The notes under the pieces: generated by a model
What the model saw: the letters and a program-made list of their open reading frames with translations, nothing else
What the model was told of the DNA's origin: nothing
The model's database searches: none
Made by a program: the position numbers and the translations under genes
Part shown: one piece after another, positions 16,000 through 25,551 of the stretch
Layout of the letters: each line of letters begins with the position of its first letter
Position numbering within the stretch: position 1 is the stretch's first letter
NCBI GenBank assembly: GCA_017656305.1
Contig: JACDOG010000006.1
Span: 1 to 64,000 of the forward strand
DNA: 64,000 nt
Reading direction: 5' to 3'
Origin: Thermoanaerobacteraceae bacterium
Lineage (GTDB): Bacteria; Bacillota; JADQBR01

Positions 16000-16473
16000 A
16001 TGCGCTTAGGTGTCGTCAGCGACAGCCACAAGGATATTGAGGCACTAAAACGTGCGCTGAAAAACATGGGTCCGGTTGACATGCTCTTACATGCCGGTGA
16101 TATGTATTCCGATGTCAAAATGGTGAAAAACTTGTTAGAGACCGGCGAAATTTATTCCGTGGTGGGAAACTGTGACCTGGACAGGCAGCCTGGCGAACAG
16201 CTGATAACAGTGTTTGGTTACAAACTTTATTTGACCCACGGGCACCTGCACGGTGTAAAATACCGTTTGGACAAATTAGTGTACCATGCCGAAGAAATAG
16301 GCGCCGACGTTGTTGTTTTCGGGCACACGCATGTTCCGTACCGGCAGTACTGGGGAGATATTTTACTTTTCAACCCCGGCAGTGTCAGCCGCCCGCGAGG
16401 CGTCAGGCAGGCCAGCTATGGAATAATCGAAATTATCGATAGTACGATCCAGGCAAAAATCTATTATTTTTGA
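16000..16473 (+). CDS. YfcE/MJ0936-family metallophosphoesterase
   Basis: A 157-residue calcineurin-like phosphodiesterase. Metal-binding motifs are VSDSHKD, LLHAGDMY, VVGNCDLD, LTHGHLHGV and VVFGHTHVPY. Family members split model phosphodiesters and are also known as YfcE. The start is ambiguous: ATG at 16000 fits the first beta strand (MRLGVVSDSH) and has AGGGGA about 11 bases upstream; an in-frame GTG at 15976 would add eight residues and has AGGTGA just before it. It is the last gene of the murI-to-phosphoesterase run, in the usual Clostridia order rph-rdgB-yfcE. Confidence 0.92.
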   Translation: MRLGVVSDSHKDIEALKRALKNMGPVDMLLHAGDMYSDVKMVKNLLETGEIYSVVGNCDLDRQPGEQLITVFGYKLYLTHGHLHGVKYRLDKLVYHAEEIGADVVVFGHTHVPYRQYWGDILLFNPGSVSRPRGVRQASYGIIEIIDSTIQAKIYYF

Positions 16474-16495
16474 GGGTAATTTTATAAAAATATAT

Positions 16496-16524
16496 TTGTA
16501 CTTTTCCAAAGGATATGTTATACT
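16496..16524 (+). promoter_or_regulatory. Upstream promoter of the tRNA cluster
   Basis: TTGTAC (16496-16501), 17-base spacer, TATACT (16519-16524). Confidence 0.6.
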
Positions 16525-16587
16525 ATTGCATGCTCAAGAGAGTTAATTATTTTGCAGCAGTACTCGGTAAAATGGCAATAATTTCTT

Positions 16588-16616
16588 TTGACTCTGCATG
16601 AGATTTATGTTACACT
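16588..16616 (+). promoter_or_regulatory. Proximal promoter of the tRNA cluster
   Basis: TTGACT (16588-16593), 17-base spacer, TACACT (16611-16616), 24 bases before the first tRNA. Confidence 0.72.
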
Positions 16617-16639
16617 ATATCTTGTCGATTTTGAGGTGT

Positions 16640-16713
16640 GCGGGTGTAGCTCAGTGGTAGAGCCCTGGCCTTCCAAGCCAGTCGCGAGGGTTCGATTCCC
16701 TTCACCCGCTCCA
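16640..16713 (+). tRNA. tRNA-Gly (anticodon TCC)
   Basis: Acceptor stem GCGGGTG/CACCCGC, anticodon stem CTGGC/GCCAG around loop CTTCCAA, GTTCGATTC T-loop, discriminator T and encoded CCA. Confidence 0.97.
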
Positions 16714-16720
16714 TATTTAT

Positions 16721-16797
<77 letters not shown>

Positions 16798-16836
16798 TCA
16801 CACGGCATTTAATAGCAGTTTCTGATTATTTTATGT

Positions 16837-16914
16837 GGTGGGTGTAGCTCAGCTGGTTAGAGCGCCAGATTGTGGCTCTGGAGGTCGTGGGTTCAAATCC
16901 CATCACTCACCCCA
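16837..16914 (+). tRNA. tRNA-His (anticodon GTG)
   Basis: Acceptor GTGGGTG/CACTCAC with one G-T pair, anticodon stem CCAGA/TCTGG around TTGTGGC, encoded CCA. The G at 16837 is the extra G-1 of tRNA-His and pairs with discriminator C16911. Confidence 0.97.
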
Positions 16915-16968
16915 TTTATTTGTCCTACTTGACAAATGGCAGGACATTTGCTAGATTAATAATGCCGC

Positions 16969-17043
16969 TGGGGCGTAGCCAAGCGGTAAGGCAGCGGACT
17001 TTGGATCCGCCATTCGTAGGTTCGAATCCTGCCGCCCCAGCCA
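16969..17043 (+). tRNA. tRNA-Gln (anticodon TTG)
   Basis: Acceptor TGGGGCG/CGCCCCA, anticodon stem GCGGA/TCCGC around CTTTGGA, GTTCGAATC T-loop, encoded CCA. Confidence 0.97.
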
Positions 17044-17047
17044 GTAT

Positions 17048-17123
17048 GAGCCATTAGCTCAGCTGGAAGAGCACCTGACTTTTAATCAGGGTGTCCCAGG
17101 TTCGAGTCCTGGATGGCTCACCA
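17048..17123 (+). tRNA. tRNA-Lys (anticodon TTT)
   Basis: Acceptor GAGCCAT/ATGGCTC, anticodon stem CCTGA/TCAGG around CTTTTAA, GTTCGAGTC T-loop, discriminator A and encoded CCA. Confidence 0.97.
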
Positions 17124-17124
17124 T

Positions 17125-17159
17125 AGTAAATGTAGGAGGATCATCCTCCTGCATTTACT
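17125..17159. repeat. Near-perfect inverted repeat inside the tRNA operon
   Basis: Arms 17125-17141 and 17143-17159 (AGTAAATGTAGGAGGAT and its complement with one T-G wobble) meet almost without a loop, between tRNA-Lys and tRNA-Leu. There is no T-run, so it is not a standard terminator; a processing hairpin is plausible. The arms happen to contain AGGAGG and CCTCCT. Confidence 0.8.
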
Positions 17160-17176
17160 CTAATTTGCTGTATTGC

Positions 17177-17261
17177 GCGGGAGTGGCGGAATTGGCAGAC
17201 GCACCAGATTTAGGATCTGGCGGGTAATACCGTGGGGGTTCAAGTCCCTTCTCCCGCACCA
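17177..17261 (+). tRNA. tRNA-Leu (anticodon TAG)
   Basis: Class II tRNA with a long variable arm (GGGTAATACCGT region). Acceptor GCGGGAG/CTCCCGC, anticodon stem CCAGA/TCTGG around TTTAGGA, encoded CCA. Confidence 0.97.
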
Positions 17262-17267
17262 GGATGC

Positions 17268-17342
17268 GCGGGTGTAACTCAGTGGTAGAGTGCGACCTTG
17301 CCAAGGTCGAAGTCGAGGGTTCGAATCCCTTCACCCGCTCCA
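17268..17342 (+). tRNA. tRNA-Gly (anticodon GCC)
   Basis: Acceptor GCGGGTG/CACCCGC, anticodon stem CGACC/GGTCG around TTGCCAA, GTTCGAATC T-loop, encoded CCA. It shares its acceptor stem with the first tRNA-Gly of the cluster. Confidence 0.97.
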
Positions 17343-17422
17343 GTTTAATTTTTTTTATCCTTTACAAGTTTATCTTTGCGGGAGAATGCAAGTAGGCAGT
17401 TAGCAATAAAAGGTGGTTTATA

Positions 17423-17468
17423 GAAAACCTCGGCACTAGGGTGAATATACCCACCGAGGTTTTCTTTT
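17423..17468 (+). terminator. Terminator of the tRNA operon
   Basis: Stem GAAAACCTCGG (17423-17433) with CCGAGGTTTTC (17454-17464), followed by TTTT. Confidence 0.85.
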
Positions 17469-17594
17469 AACATATTTATTTAATTTTACATATTTTGCTG
17501 TCTAACTTACATAATTTTGCAGATGCCTTAGCCTATGTGCAGGAAATATGTATTTTTTACCGAAATGGTACTAATGAGCATTTGCTTCATAGGC

Positions 17595-17600
17595 TATAAT
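17595..17600 (+). promoter_or_regulatory. Probable -10 box of the tig promoter
   Basis: A perfect TATAAT 53 bases before the tig ATG. No good -35 hexamer is seen at 16-18 bases, so the promoter is only partly supported. No CtsR or CIRCE operator is visible upstream of tig-clpP-clpX. Confidence 0.45.
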
Positions 17601-17652
17601 AACGGCAGATGTAGTTAGGCACACTAAATTTTTAGAATGAGGAGGAGCATAA

Positions 17653-19032
17653 ATGAAAGCAACCGTGGAAAAGATAGAGAAGAACCGGGTCGCATTACAG
17701 GTGGAAGTAGATGCGGATGTTATGGCATCGGCAATGCATAAGGCTTACAAGAAGCTGGTTAAGCAGGTGAATATTCCCGGTTTCCGAAAAGGGAAAGCGC
17801 CTCGTAAGATCCTGGAAAATTACATAGGAACTGGTCCGCTCTTGGAAGAAGCTATTGAGAATGTTGTACCCAATGCTTACCTGGAGGCTATTGAGGAAAC
17901 TAAGATTGAGCCCGTGGACCAGCCAAGCATTGAAATGGTCCAGGTAGATGAAGGTAAACCGTTAATTTTTAAAGCAACTGTAGACGTTAAGCCGGAAGTA
18001 AAGCTGGGTGAATACAAGGGTGTCGAAGCACCTAAAGCGGAACCGGAAATTACCGAAGAGGATGTTGAAGAGCATCTCAAGATGCTGCAGCAGCGTTATG
18101 CTAAGCTGGTGGTACTGGACAAAGCAGAGCCGGCTCAGGAAGAGGATACTGTTATCATCGATTTTGAAGGCTTTATGGACGGCGAGCCTTTTGAAGGTGG
18201 TAAAGGAGAGGATTTCCCGTTAGTACTGGGTTCAGGTACCTTTATTCCGGGCTTTGAGGAACAATTAATCGGAGTGAAAACTGAGGAGGAAAGAGAGGTC
18301 AAGGTTACCTTCCCGGAAGATTACCAGGTGGAACATTTGGCGGGCAAGGAAGCTATTTTCAAGGTAAAGGTCAAGGAAATCAAGCGGAAGGAATTGTCCC
18401 CCATTGATGATGAATTCGCCAAAGACGTCAGCGAATTTGAGACTTTGAAGGAATTAAAAGAGGACATCAGGAATAAACTGAAAACAACCGCTGAAGAACA
18501 AAGTCAGAACCTGTTCCGTCAGGCGGTCATCAACAAAGTAGTGGATGCGGCTGAGGTTGATGTTCCGGAATCCATGATCTCACGGCGCTTGGAAGCCCTG
18601 GTGGACAATTTTTCCCAGCGCCTGCAGCAGCAGGGAATGACATTGGAGCAGTACCTGGAATATACTAAATCATCACTGAAGGATTTCAAGGAGCAGTATC
18701 GTCCGGAAGCTGAGCGCAGCGTTAAAACTGATTTGGTTTTGGAAGCTGTGGCCAAGGCTGAAGGAATTGAAGCAACCGAAGAAGACCTGGACGCTGAAAT
18801 TGAAAAGCTGGCGAAACTGTATCGTCAAGACGTAAAGACCGTGAAAGCCACCTTGGCGGCTCAAGATAGTTTAGATACTTTAAAATATGGTATAATGTTA
18901 GATAAGGCTTCTGACTTTTTAGTGGAAAATGCCGTGCCGGTTAAAGCCGAGGAAGCAGAAGAAGCCGGCGATGGCACTGAGGGCGCAGGTACTGAGGATA
19001 CTAAAAAAGAAACTGCTGAGGCAACTGAATAG
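17653..19032 (+). CDS. tig: Trigger factor (ribosome-associated chaperone)
   Basis: A 459-residue trigger factor. The ribosome-binding domain (about 1-115) has the signature GFRKGKAPRKILE; the FKBP-type prolyl isomerase domain (about 155-245) has DTVIIDFEGFMDGE and FIPGFEEQLIG; the C-terminal chaperone arms fill the rest. The acidic, alanine-rich tail after about 430 is longer than usual. It binds nascent chains at the ribosome exit. ATG at 17653 follows GAGGAGG. Followed by clpP and clpX, the order seen in most Firmicutes and Proteobacteria. Confidence 0.97.
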   Translation: MKATVEKIEKNRVALQVEVDADVMASAMHKAYKKLVKQVNIPGFRKGKAPRKILENYIGTGPLLEEAIENVVPNAYLEAIEETKIEPVDQPSIEMVQVDEGKPLIFKATVDVKPEVKLGEYKGVEAPKAEPEITEEDVEEHLKMLQQRYAKLVVLDKAEPAQEEDTVIIDFEGFMDGEPFEGGKGEDFPLVLGSGTFIPGFEEQLIGVKTEEEREVKVTFPEDYQVEHLAGKEAIFKVKVKEIKRKELSPIDDEFAKDVSEFETLKELKEDIRNKLKTTAEEQSQNLFRQAVINKVVDAAEVDVPESMISRRLEALVDNFSQRLQQQGMTLEQYLEYTKSSLKDFKEQYRPEAERSVKTDLVLEAVAKAEGIEATEEDLDAEIEKLAKLYRQDVKTVKATLAAQDSLDTLKYGIMLDKASDFLVENAVPVKAEEAEEAGDGTEGAGTEDTKKETAEATE

Positions 19033-19057
19033 ATAATTTGAAAAAGAGGTGGGGAAT

Positions 19058-19657
19058 ATGTCTACTCTGGTTCCAATGGTCGTTGAGCAAACCAACAGAG
19101 GGGAACGTGCTTTTGATATATATTCCCGGTTGCTTAAGGACCGCATTATCTTTCTTGGCAGTGCCATTGACGATAATGTTGCTAATTTGGTGATTGCGCA
19201 GCTTTTATTCCTGGAAGCTGAAGACCCGAAAAAGGACATTCACCTGTATATAAACAGCCCGGGAGGATCCATTACCGCCGGCATGGCAATTTACGATACC
19301 ATGCAGTACATCAAGCCTGATGTATCTACCATCTGTGTTGGACTGGCGGCCAGTATGGGAGCGTTCTTGCTGGCAGCCGGAGCCAAAGGAAAGAGATATG
19401 CTTTACCTAATAGTGAGGTAATGATACACCAACCTATGGGTGGTACTCAAGGGCAGGCTGTTGATATCGAGATTCATACCAAGCGGATTCTGAAAATAAA
19501 GGATAAACTCAATAAAATCTTGTCCGATGTTACAGGGAAGCCGCTGGAACAGATTGAAAAGGATACCGACAGGGACAAATTCTTCAGTGCAGAAGAGGCA
19601 AAAGAGTACGGACTTGTAGACGAAGTTATTTCACAGAACTGGACAGCTAAGAAATAA
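19058..19657 (+). CDS. clpP: ATP-dependent Clp protease proteolytic subunit
   Basis: A 199-residue serine protease subunit that forms the tetradecameric chamber used by ClpX and ClpC. The catalytic triad is S99 (GLAASMGAF), H124 (MIHQPMGG) and D173 (TDRDKFF). ATG at 19058 follows GAGGTGGGG; the GTG at 19049 lies inside that site. The short N-terminal propeptide is normal. Confidence 0.97.
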   Translation: MSTLVPMVVEQTNRGERAFDIYSRLLKDRIIFLGSAIDDNVANLVIAQLLFLEAEDPKKDIHLYINSPGGSITAGMAIYDTMQYIKPDVSTICVGLAASMGAFLLAAGAKGKRYALPNSEVMIHQPMGGTQGQAVDIEIHTKRILKIKDKLNKILSDVTGKPLEQIEKDTDRDKFFSAEEAKEYGLVDEVISQNWTAKK

Positions 19658-19689
19658 GCCTGCCAAATAACTTACAGCGGGGTGAAATA

Positions 19690-20946
19690 ATGTATAAATA
19701 CACCGACGACAAAGGGCAACTGAAATGCTCCTTTTGCGGCAAGCTACAAGACCAGGTCAAGAAGCTTGTTGCAGGACCGGGAGTATATATATGTGATGAA
19801 TGCATTGAACTATGTAACGAGATAATAGAAGAGGAGCTGAACGAAGATTTAGGTCTGGATATGGGCGATATTCCCAAGCCGAAAGAGATACGGGAAATTC
19901 TGGACCAGTATGTCATCGGGCAGGAAGATGCAAAGAAAGCGCTTTCAGTTGCGGTATACAATCATTACAAGCGCATCAACATGGGAACCAAAATAGACGA
20001 TGTGGAACTGCAGAAGAGCAACATTCTCATGCTGGGTCCTACTGGAAGCGGTAAGACGCTGGCAGCCCAAACCCTGGCTCGCATCCTTAATGTGCCCTTT
20101 GCCATCGCCGATGCTACTTCTTTAACAGAGGCTGGTTATGTCGGTGAAGACGTTGAAAATATTCTGCTCAAGCTGATACAGGCGGCAGACTATGACGTTG
20201 AGAAAGCGGAGAAGGGTATTGTCTACATTGACGAAATAGATAAGGTTGCGCGCAAGTCCGAAAACCCGTCCATCACCAGGGACGTCTCCGGTGAGGGTGT
20301 ACAGCAGGCGCTGTTAAAAATTCTAGAAGGGACTATTGCCAGTGTGCCGCCTCAGGGAGGACGAAAGCACCCGCACCAGGAGTTTATCCAGCTGGATACA
20401 AGTAATATTCTCTTTATCTGCGGTGGTGCCTTTGACGGGATAGAAAAGATCATCCAAAACCGTATTGGTAAGAAGACCATGGGTTTTGGTGCTGACATCA
20501 AAAGCAAGGACGATATGGAAATAGGCCAGATCTTAAAGCAGATTCTGCCCACGGACCTGCTGCGGTACGGTTTGATACCGGAGTTTGTGGGCCGGCTGCC
20601 GGTGATTGTGACCTTGGATGCACTGGACGAAGAGGCGTTGGTACGTATTCTCACCGAACCTCGCAACGCACTGGTGAAACAATATCAGAAGCTATTTGAA
20701 ATGGACGGTGTGACTCTGGAATTTGAGGATGAAGCTTTGACTGCCATTGCCCAAAAGGCCATTAAAAGGGATACTGGTGCTCGCGGCCTGAGGGCTATAC
20801 TCGAGGAAATAATGCTGGATGTTATGTATGACATTCCGTCACGGGCCGATGTTACCAAGTGCATCATCACTAAAGGGGTCATAGAAGGAAAAGAACAGCC
20901 CATAATCATCACGGAAGAGAAGGATAAAAAAGAGGAGACGGCATAA
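19690..20946 (+). CDS. clpX: ATP-dependent Clp protease ATP-binding subunit ClpX
   Basis: A 418-residue AAA+ unfoldase. The N-terminal zinc-binding domain has C13, C16, C35 and C38. Walker A is GPTGSGKT (116-123), Walker B is IVYIDEIDK, and the ClpP-binding IGF-type loop appears as [12 protein letters not shown] at 19690 follows GGGGTGA. Its strong terminator separates it from lonB. Confidence 0.97.
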   Translation: MYKYTDDKGQLKCSFCGKLQDQVKKLVAGPGVYICDECIELCNEIIEEELNEDLGLDMGDIPKPKEIREILDQYVIGQEDAKKALSVAVYNHYKRINMGTKIDDVELQKSNILMLGPTGSGKTLAAQTLARILNVPFAIADATSLTEAGYVGEDVENILLKLIQAADYDVEKAEKGIVYIDEIDKVARKSENPSITRDVSGEGVQQALLKILEGTIASVPPQGGRKHPHQEFIQLDTSNILFICGGAFDGIEKIIQNRIGKKTMGFGADIKSKDDMEIGQILKQILPTDLLRYGLIPEFVGRLPVIVTLDALDEEALVRILTEPRNALVKQYQKLFEMDGVTLEFEDEALTAIAQKAIKRDTGARGLRAILEEIMLDVMYDIPSRADVTKCIITKGVIEGKEQPIIITEEKDKKEETA

Positions 20947-20947
20947 A

Positions 20948-20980
20948 AGTTGCGGGTTTTCTGCCCGCAGCTTTTTTGTT
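20948..20980 (+). terminator. Terminator after clpX
   Basis: Stem AGTTGCGGG (20948-20956) with CCCGCAGCT (20964-20972), then six T. Confidence 0.87.
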
Positions 20981-21073
20981 GTTTAATTCTGTATTATTGC
21001 CAGCTTAGAAATTGTGACCGGAATTGGGAAAAAAGGGGCATAAAAATAGTCCTCCTGGTAATACTAACTGCAA

Positions 21074-21177
21074 ATCCGGCACTCAGTTATAGAGAACGCT
21101 GGGGGTTAAATACTTTATTTTGCCAATTAACGGTTGAAATGAAGTTTTGCAATCGACCCCATTGCTGAGTGCCGGAT
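21074..21177. repeat. 104-base element bounded by 13-bp inverted repeats in the lonB leader
   Basis: ATCCGGCACTCAG (21074-21086) and its exact complement CTGAGTGCCGGAT (21165-21177). Inside, TGGGG and CCCCA can extend the pairing. The right arm ends 33 bases before the lonB ATG. It may be a folded leader RNA or a small mobile-element remnant; no flanking duplication was seen. The half-sites contain GCACTC/GAGTGC as in CIRCE, but the 78-base gap rules out a CIRCE operator. Confidence 0.6.
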
Positions 21178-21209
21178 GCTAGAGGAAGCTTAAAAGGAGG
21201 ACGTTGCTT

Positions 21210-22913
21210 ATGATGAACTATGGTTCGGGCTTGGGAAGCTTTTTAGGTTTTGTACAAATATTTTTTGCCGTCGTTATAGGATTATATTTTTGGAATCTGT
21301 TGCGGAACCAGCATACCAATAAAATTGCCGTGGAAAAAGAAACCAGAAAAGAGCTGGAAAAACTGGAGAAACTGCGGAAAGTTTCCCTGTCTGAACCGCT
21401 GTCCGAAAAAACACGTCCTACCAGTTTCGATGAGATTATCGGGCAGGAACAGGGTTTAAAAGGTTTGCGAGCAGCGCTGTGCGGTCCTAACCCGCAGCAT
21501 GTCATTATCTACGGTCCCCCGGGGGTTGGAAAAACTGCGGCGGCGCGCTTGGTACTGGAAGAAGCAAAAAAGTCAGAGCACAGTCCTTTTGGTCCTGATG
21601 CCAAGTTTGTTGAGCTGGACGGGGCTACGGCCAGGTTTGATGAACGTGGCATTGCCGACCCTTTGATTGGCTCGGTACATGACCCCATATATCAGGGGGC
21701 GGGCCCGCTGGGAATGGCCGGTATTCCGCAGCCCAAACCCGGTGCGGTCACCAAAGCGCACGGCGGTGTGTTGTTTATAGACGAAATAGGTGAATTGCAC
21801 CCGATACAGATTAACAAGTTGCTGAAGGTACTGGAAGACCGCAAGGTGCTGCTGGAAAGTTCTTATTACAGCTCCGAAGATACCAACATTCCCAAACATA
21901 TTCACGACATTTTCCAAAATGGCCTGCCGGCTGATTTTCGTATGGTAGCGGCCACAACGCGTATGCCGCATGAAATACCGCCGGCTATCCGTTCGCGCTG
22001 TTTGGAAATTTTCTTTAGGGGACTGTTGCCCGAGGAAATTGGTATTATTGCCAGAAACGCGGCCAATAAAGTGAACTTTGGTATTCAGGACAAGGCGGTA
22101 GAGGTGGTGCAGAAGTATGCCACCAACGGGAGAGAAGCAGTCAATATTATTCAAATTGCCGCTGGCCTCGCATTAAACCAGGGGGAAAAGGAAATTACCG
22201 CCAGCCACGTGGAATGGGTGGTTAACACCGGGCAGTATTCGCCCAGGCCGGATAAAAAGATACCGGAGGAGGCGGAAGTTGGCCTAGTCAACGGCCTGGC
22301 TGTTTACGGGCCCAATATGGGTCTATTAACTGAGCTGGAAGCCAACGTCATTGCTGCGCCCAAAGGAAAGGGCAACATTATTATTACCGGTGTTGTGGAA
22401 GAAGAGGAAATAGGCAGCCAGGGAAGAAAGATGCGCCGTAAGAGCATGGCAAAAGGTTCGGTGGAAAATGTGTTAACAGTGCTGCGGCGCAATCTGAATG
22501 TCGATCCCCGGGATTATGACATCCATGTCAACTTCGTCGGTTCGGCAGCACCTGCAGACGGGCCTTCGGCCGGTGTTACCATTGCCACGGCCATTTACTC
22601 TGCCATTACCGGTATTCCGGTAGATAATACTGTGGCCATGACCGGGGAGGTGTCCATTCGCGGTGTAGTGAAGCCGGTGGGCGGTATTGTAGCAAAGATA
22701 GAGGCAGCCCGCCAGGCCGGGGTGAAAAAGGTTATTATCCCCAAAGAAAACTGGCAGGAAATGTTTAAGCAGTTTAAGGATATTGAGATTGTGCCTGTGG
22801 AGCGCCTGGAGGAAGTCATGGAGCATGCCTTGGTGGGCGGATTTAAAACGCTGCCGAAGAAATTTCAACTGCCGCAAGTGGACGTTTTGAATGCTTCGCA
22901 ACAGTCGGTCTAA
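21210..22913 (+). CDS. lonB: ATP-dependent protease LonB (membrane-anchored, sporulation type)
   Basis: A 567-residue LonB-type protease. One membrane segment near the N-terminus (about 11-28) replaces the Lon substrate domain. An AAA+ module follows with [10 protein letters not shown] and LFIDEIGEL, and the C-terminal Lon protease domain has the catalytic serine in DGPSAGVTIAT and the lysine in GGIVAKIEAARQ. In Bacillus LonB is made in the forespore and lies next to lonA and clpX, as here. ATG at 21210 is 9 bases from AAGGAGG; the TTG at 21204 is too close to it. The 104-base inverted-repeat element upstream may matter for its expression. Confidence 0.93.
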   Translation: MMNYGSGLGSFLGFVQIFFAVVIGLYFWNLLRNQHTNKIAVEKETRKELEKLEKLRKVSLSEPLSEKTRPTSFDEIIGQEQGLKGLRAALCGPNPQHVIIYGPPGVGKTAAARLVLEEAKKSEHSPFGPDAKFVELDGATARFDERGIADPLIGSVHDPIYQGAGPLGMAGIPQPKPGAVTKAHGGVLFIDEIGELHPIQINKLLKVLEDRKVLLESSYYSSEDTNIPKHIHDIFQNGLPADFRMVAATTRMPHEIPPAIRSRCLEIFFRGLLPEEIGIIARNAANKVNFGIQDKAVEVVQKYATNGREAVNIIQIAAGLALNQGEKEITASHVEWVVNTGQYSPRPDKKIPEEAEVGLVNGLAVYGPNMGLLTELEANVIAAPKGKGNIIITGVVEEEEIGSQGRKMRRKSMAKGSVENVLTVLRRNLNVDPRDYDIHVNFVGSAAPADGPSAGVTIATAIYSAITGIPVDNTVAMTGEVSIRGVVKPVGGIVAKIEAARQAGVKKVIIPKENWQEMFKQFKDIEIVPVERLEEVMEHALVGGFKTLPKKFQLPQVDVLNASQQSV

Positions 22914-22976
22914 ATCCGCCACTATGTTAACCTAAGTCTTCTTTTTTACAATTAGCAAGTTTGTTTAACCACCTGG

Positions 22977-23008
22977 AGCTCCTAAATATGCTTTTAGGAG
23001 CTTTTTTT
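22977..23008 (+). terminator. Terminator after lonB
   Basis: Stem AGCTCCTAAA (22977-22986) with TTTAGGAGCT (22993-23002), 6-base loop, seven T. Confidence 0.9.
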
Positions 23009-23009
23009 A

Positions 23010-23038
23010 TTGGAGAAAATATGTTATCATAGCATAAT
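23010..23038 (+). promoter_or_regulatory. Probable lon promoter
   Basis: TTGGAG (23010-23015), 17-base spacer, CATAAT (23033-23038), directly after the lonB terminator. Confidence 0.55.
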
Positions 23039-23214
23039 CGAACGAGGACTTCATAGTTTCAGGAGTGGAAGTGCTGGTGCAATGGCGGTTATTCTATTAA
23101 AATGCACAAGGGAGGATTTGCTCATACGTGACTAGAATATTTAAGTAATACCGGGTAGGAATATATTGACTGGCTGTAAGAAAAAATAGATATATCAGCT
23201 TTGGAGGTGAAGAC

Positions 23215-25551
23215 ATGAGTGAACAGGGATTGCGGGAAATACCCTTGTTGCCGTTACGCGGCGTTTTAGTATTTCCGTATATGGTAATTCACTTGGATGT
23301 GGGTCGTGAACGTTCGGTGGCTGCCATTGATGAAGCCATGCTCCACGATGATCGGGAAATATTCCTGGTGATGCAAAAAGAAGCGCAGACAGATGAGCCG
23401 GATGAGGATGACATTTATACTGTCGGTACTGTTGCCCAGATTAAGCAGTTGTTGAAGTTGCCTGGCGGTACCATCAGGGTACTGGTAGAGGGTTTATATA
23501 GAGCTAAAATAATCAGCTATGAGGAAAAGGAACCATACATAAAGGTCACTGTGGAACCGCAGGAGGAGTCGGTGGAAAAGACTCCGGAAATTGAAGCTTT
23601 AATGCGCAACTTGATTGATAAATTTGAGCACTATGTCAAGATCAGCAAAAAGATTTCCCCGGAAACGGTTGTGTCGGTGGTGACGCTGGAGGATCCAGGG
23701 CGCCTGGCTGACGTGGTGGCTTCCCATCTGATTCTGAAACTGACCGACAAGCAGAAAATTCTGGAGGCGGTTGATGTCGGCGAACGTCTGGAACTGCTCT
23801 GCAACTTGCTTGCTAAAGAGATGGAAATAATGGAATTGGAGCGCAAGATTAACATGCGTGTGCGCAGGCAGATGGAGAAGACCCAGAAGGAATATTATCT
23901 CCGGGAGCAGTTGAAGGCTATTCAAAAAGAACTGGGTGAAGGTGATGAGCGCACGGCGGAAGCGGAGGAATTTCGGGAGCAAATTGAAAAGGCAAAACTC
24001 CCCAAAGAAGTGAAGAAAAAGGCGCTAAAAGAAGTAGAGCGGCTGGAAAAGATGCCCTCGCAGGTTGCCGAGGCCACAGTGGTGCGGAATTATCTGGAAT
24101 GGCTTCTGGCGCTGCCCTGGAGTAAGCAGACCAAGGATAGACTGGATATTAAGGTGGCCGAGGAAATTTTGGATGAAGACCATTATGGTCTGAGAGAGGT
24201 CAAGGACCGTATTCTGGAATACCTGGCTGTGAGGAAACTGGCAAAGAAGCTCAAGGGTCCCATTCTTTGCTTTGTGGGGCCTCCGGGCGTGGGAAAAACT
24301 TCGCTGGCAAAATCTATTGCCCGTTCATTAAAGAGGAAATTTGTCCGCGTTTCCCTGGGCGGAGTGCGTGATGAGGCGGAAATTCGCGGGCACCGGCGCA
24401 CCTACGTGGGAGCCATGCCCGGGCGCATTATTCAAGGGCTGCGCCAGGCTGGCTCCAGAAACCCGGTATTCCTGCTGGATGAAATTGACAAGATGAGTAT
24501 GGACTTCCGGGGAGACCCGTCGGCTGCACTGCTGGAAGTGCTGGATCCCGAGCAGAATCATACTTTTAGCGACCACTACATTGAAGAGAGTTTTGACCTG
24601 TCCCAGGTACTGTTTATCACCACGGCCAATGTGCAGTATAATATTCCGCGTCCCCTGCTGGACAGGATGGAAGTGATCAATATTCCCGGTTATACCGAGT
24701 ATGATAAACTACAGATCGGCGAAAAATACCTGCTGCCCAAACAGCGTGAAGAACACGGCTTGAAGCCGGAGCAGCTGACCATTTCAGAAAACGCCATGCG
24801 CAGAATCATCAGGGGATATACCCGGGAGTCCGGGGTGCGCAACCTGGAGCGGCAGATCGGCACCATCTGCAGAAAGGTGGCTCGGGATATTGTGGCCGGC
24901 GATATAAAAACGGCCCTGGTCACGGCAAAGAATGTGGAAAAGTACTTGGGTACACCTAAATACCGCTATGGTACGGCGGAGAAAAAGGATGTGGTGGGAG
25001 TTGCTACTGGCCTGGCGTGGACTCAGGTTGGCGGTGATGTACTCAGTGTGGAAGTAATTGTTTTAAACGGAAAAGGCCAGCTTACCTTGACAGGAAAGTT
25101 GGGCGACGTGATGAAAGAATCCGCTCAAGCCAGTTTCAGCTATGTGCGTTCTAAGGTGAAGGAATTAGGTATCCCGGAAGATTTTCATGAGAAAAACGAT
25201 ATCCACATTCACGTGCCCGAAGGGGCCATTCCCAAAGACGGTCCTTCGGCGGGGATTACCATGGCAACGGCTCTAGCTTCCAGTCTGTCGGGCAAACCGG
25301 TGCGTCGAGATGTTGCCATGACCGGTGAAATAACGCTTCGTGGGCGCGTGTTGCCTGTTGGTGGCATTAAGGAAAAGATTCTTGCGGCGCACAGGGCGGG
25401 TATTAAGACTGTGATTTTACCCAAGGAAAACAAGAGACAGCTGGAAGAAGTGCCGCTCAGTGTGAAGCGTAAACTGAATTTCGTTCTTGTGGAACATATG
25501 GATGAAGTAATACGTGAGGCGTTGGTGGATAATGGAGATCAAAAAAGCTGA
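23215..25551 (+). CDS. lon: ATP-dependent protease La (LonA)
   Basis: A 778-residue Lon protease. The N-terminal LAN substrate domain (about 8-205) is followed by a coiled-coil helical region, an AAA+ module with [13 protein letters not shown] and [10 protein letters not shown], and the C-terminal protease domain with the serine in [13 protein letters not shown] and the lysine in [14 protein letters not shown]. It degrades damaged and regulatory proteins in the cytoplasm. ATG at 23215 follows TTGGAGGTGA. Its last 20 bases overlap the start of engB. Confidence 0.97.
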   Translation: MSEQGLREIPLLPLRGVLVFPYMVIHLDVGRERSVAAIDEAMLHDDREIFLVMQKEAQTDEPDEDDIYTVGTVAQIKQLLKLPGGTIRVLVEGLYRAKIISYEEKEPYIKVTVEPQEESVEKTPEIEALMRNLIDKFEHYVKISKKISPETVVSVVTLEDPGRLADVVASHLILKLTDKQKILEAVDVGERLELLCNLLAKEMEIMELERKINMRVRRQMEKTQKEYYLREQLKAIQKELGEGDERTAEAEEFREQIEKAKLPKEVKKKALKEVERLEKMPSQVAEATVVRNYLEWLLALPWSKQTKDRLDIKVAEEILDEDHYGLREVKDRILEYLAVRKLAKKLKGPILCFVGPPGVGKTSLAKSIARSLKRKFVRVSLGGVRDEAEIRGHRRTYVGAMPGRIIQGLRQAGSRNPVFLLDEIDKMSMDFRGDPSAALLEVLDPEQNHTFSDHYIEESFDLSQVLFITTANVQYNIPRPLLDRMEVINIPGYTEYDKLQIGEKYLLPKQREEHGLKPEQLTISENAMRRIIRGYTRESGVRNLERQIGTICRKVARDIVAGDIKTALVTAKNVEKYLGTPKYRYGTAEKKDVVGVATGLAWTQVGGDVLSVEVIVLNGKGQLTLTGKLGDVMKESAQASFSYVRSKVKELGIPEDFHEKNDIHIHVPEGAIPKDGPSAGITMATALASSLSGKPVRRDVAMTGEITLRGRVLPVGGIKEKILAAHRAGIKTVILPKENKRQLEEVPLSVKRKLNFVLVEHMDEVIREALVDNGDQKS

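Larger units (their letters stand above)
22914..23214. other. lonB-lon intergenic region
   Basis: About 300 bases holding the lonB terminator and a promoter for lon, then an untranslated leader of about 170 bases in which I see no gene. A second promoter-like pair (TTGACT 23166-23171, then an AT-rich box near 23190) is too close to the lon ribosome binding site to be convincing. Confidence 0.5.

Noticed and set aside
16921-16946. TGTCCT/AGGACA hairpin between tRNA-His and tRNA-Gln as a terminator
   Set aside because: Six pairs with a 14-base loop and no T-run; too weak.
20950-21168. 72-codon frame after clpX
   Set aside because: It starts inside the clpX terminator, has no ribosome binding site and a cysteine-rich unlikely composition.
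21074-21177. CIRCE (HrcA) operator upstream of lonB, because GCACTC and GAGTGC occur as inverted halves
   Set aside because: CIRCE has a 9-base spacer; here 78 bases separate the halves and the flanking bases differ.
23166-23195. Second lon promoter
   Set aside because: The predicted start would fall on the ribosome binding site and the -10 match is poor.
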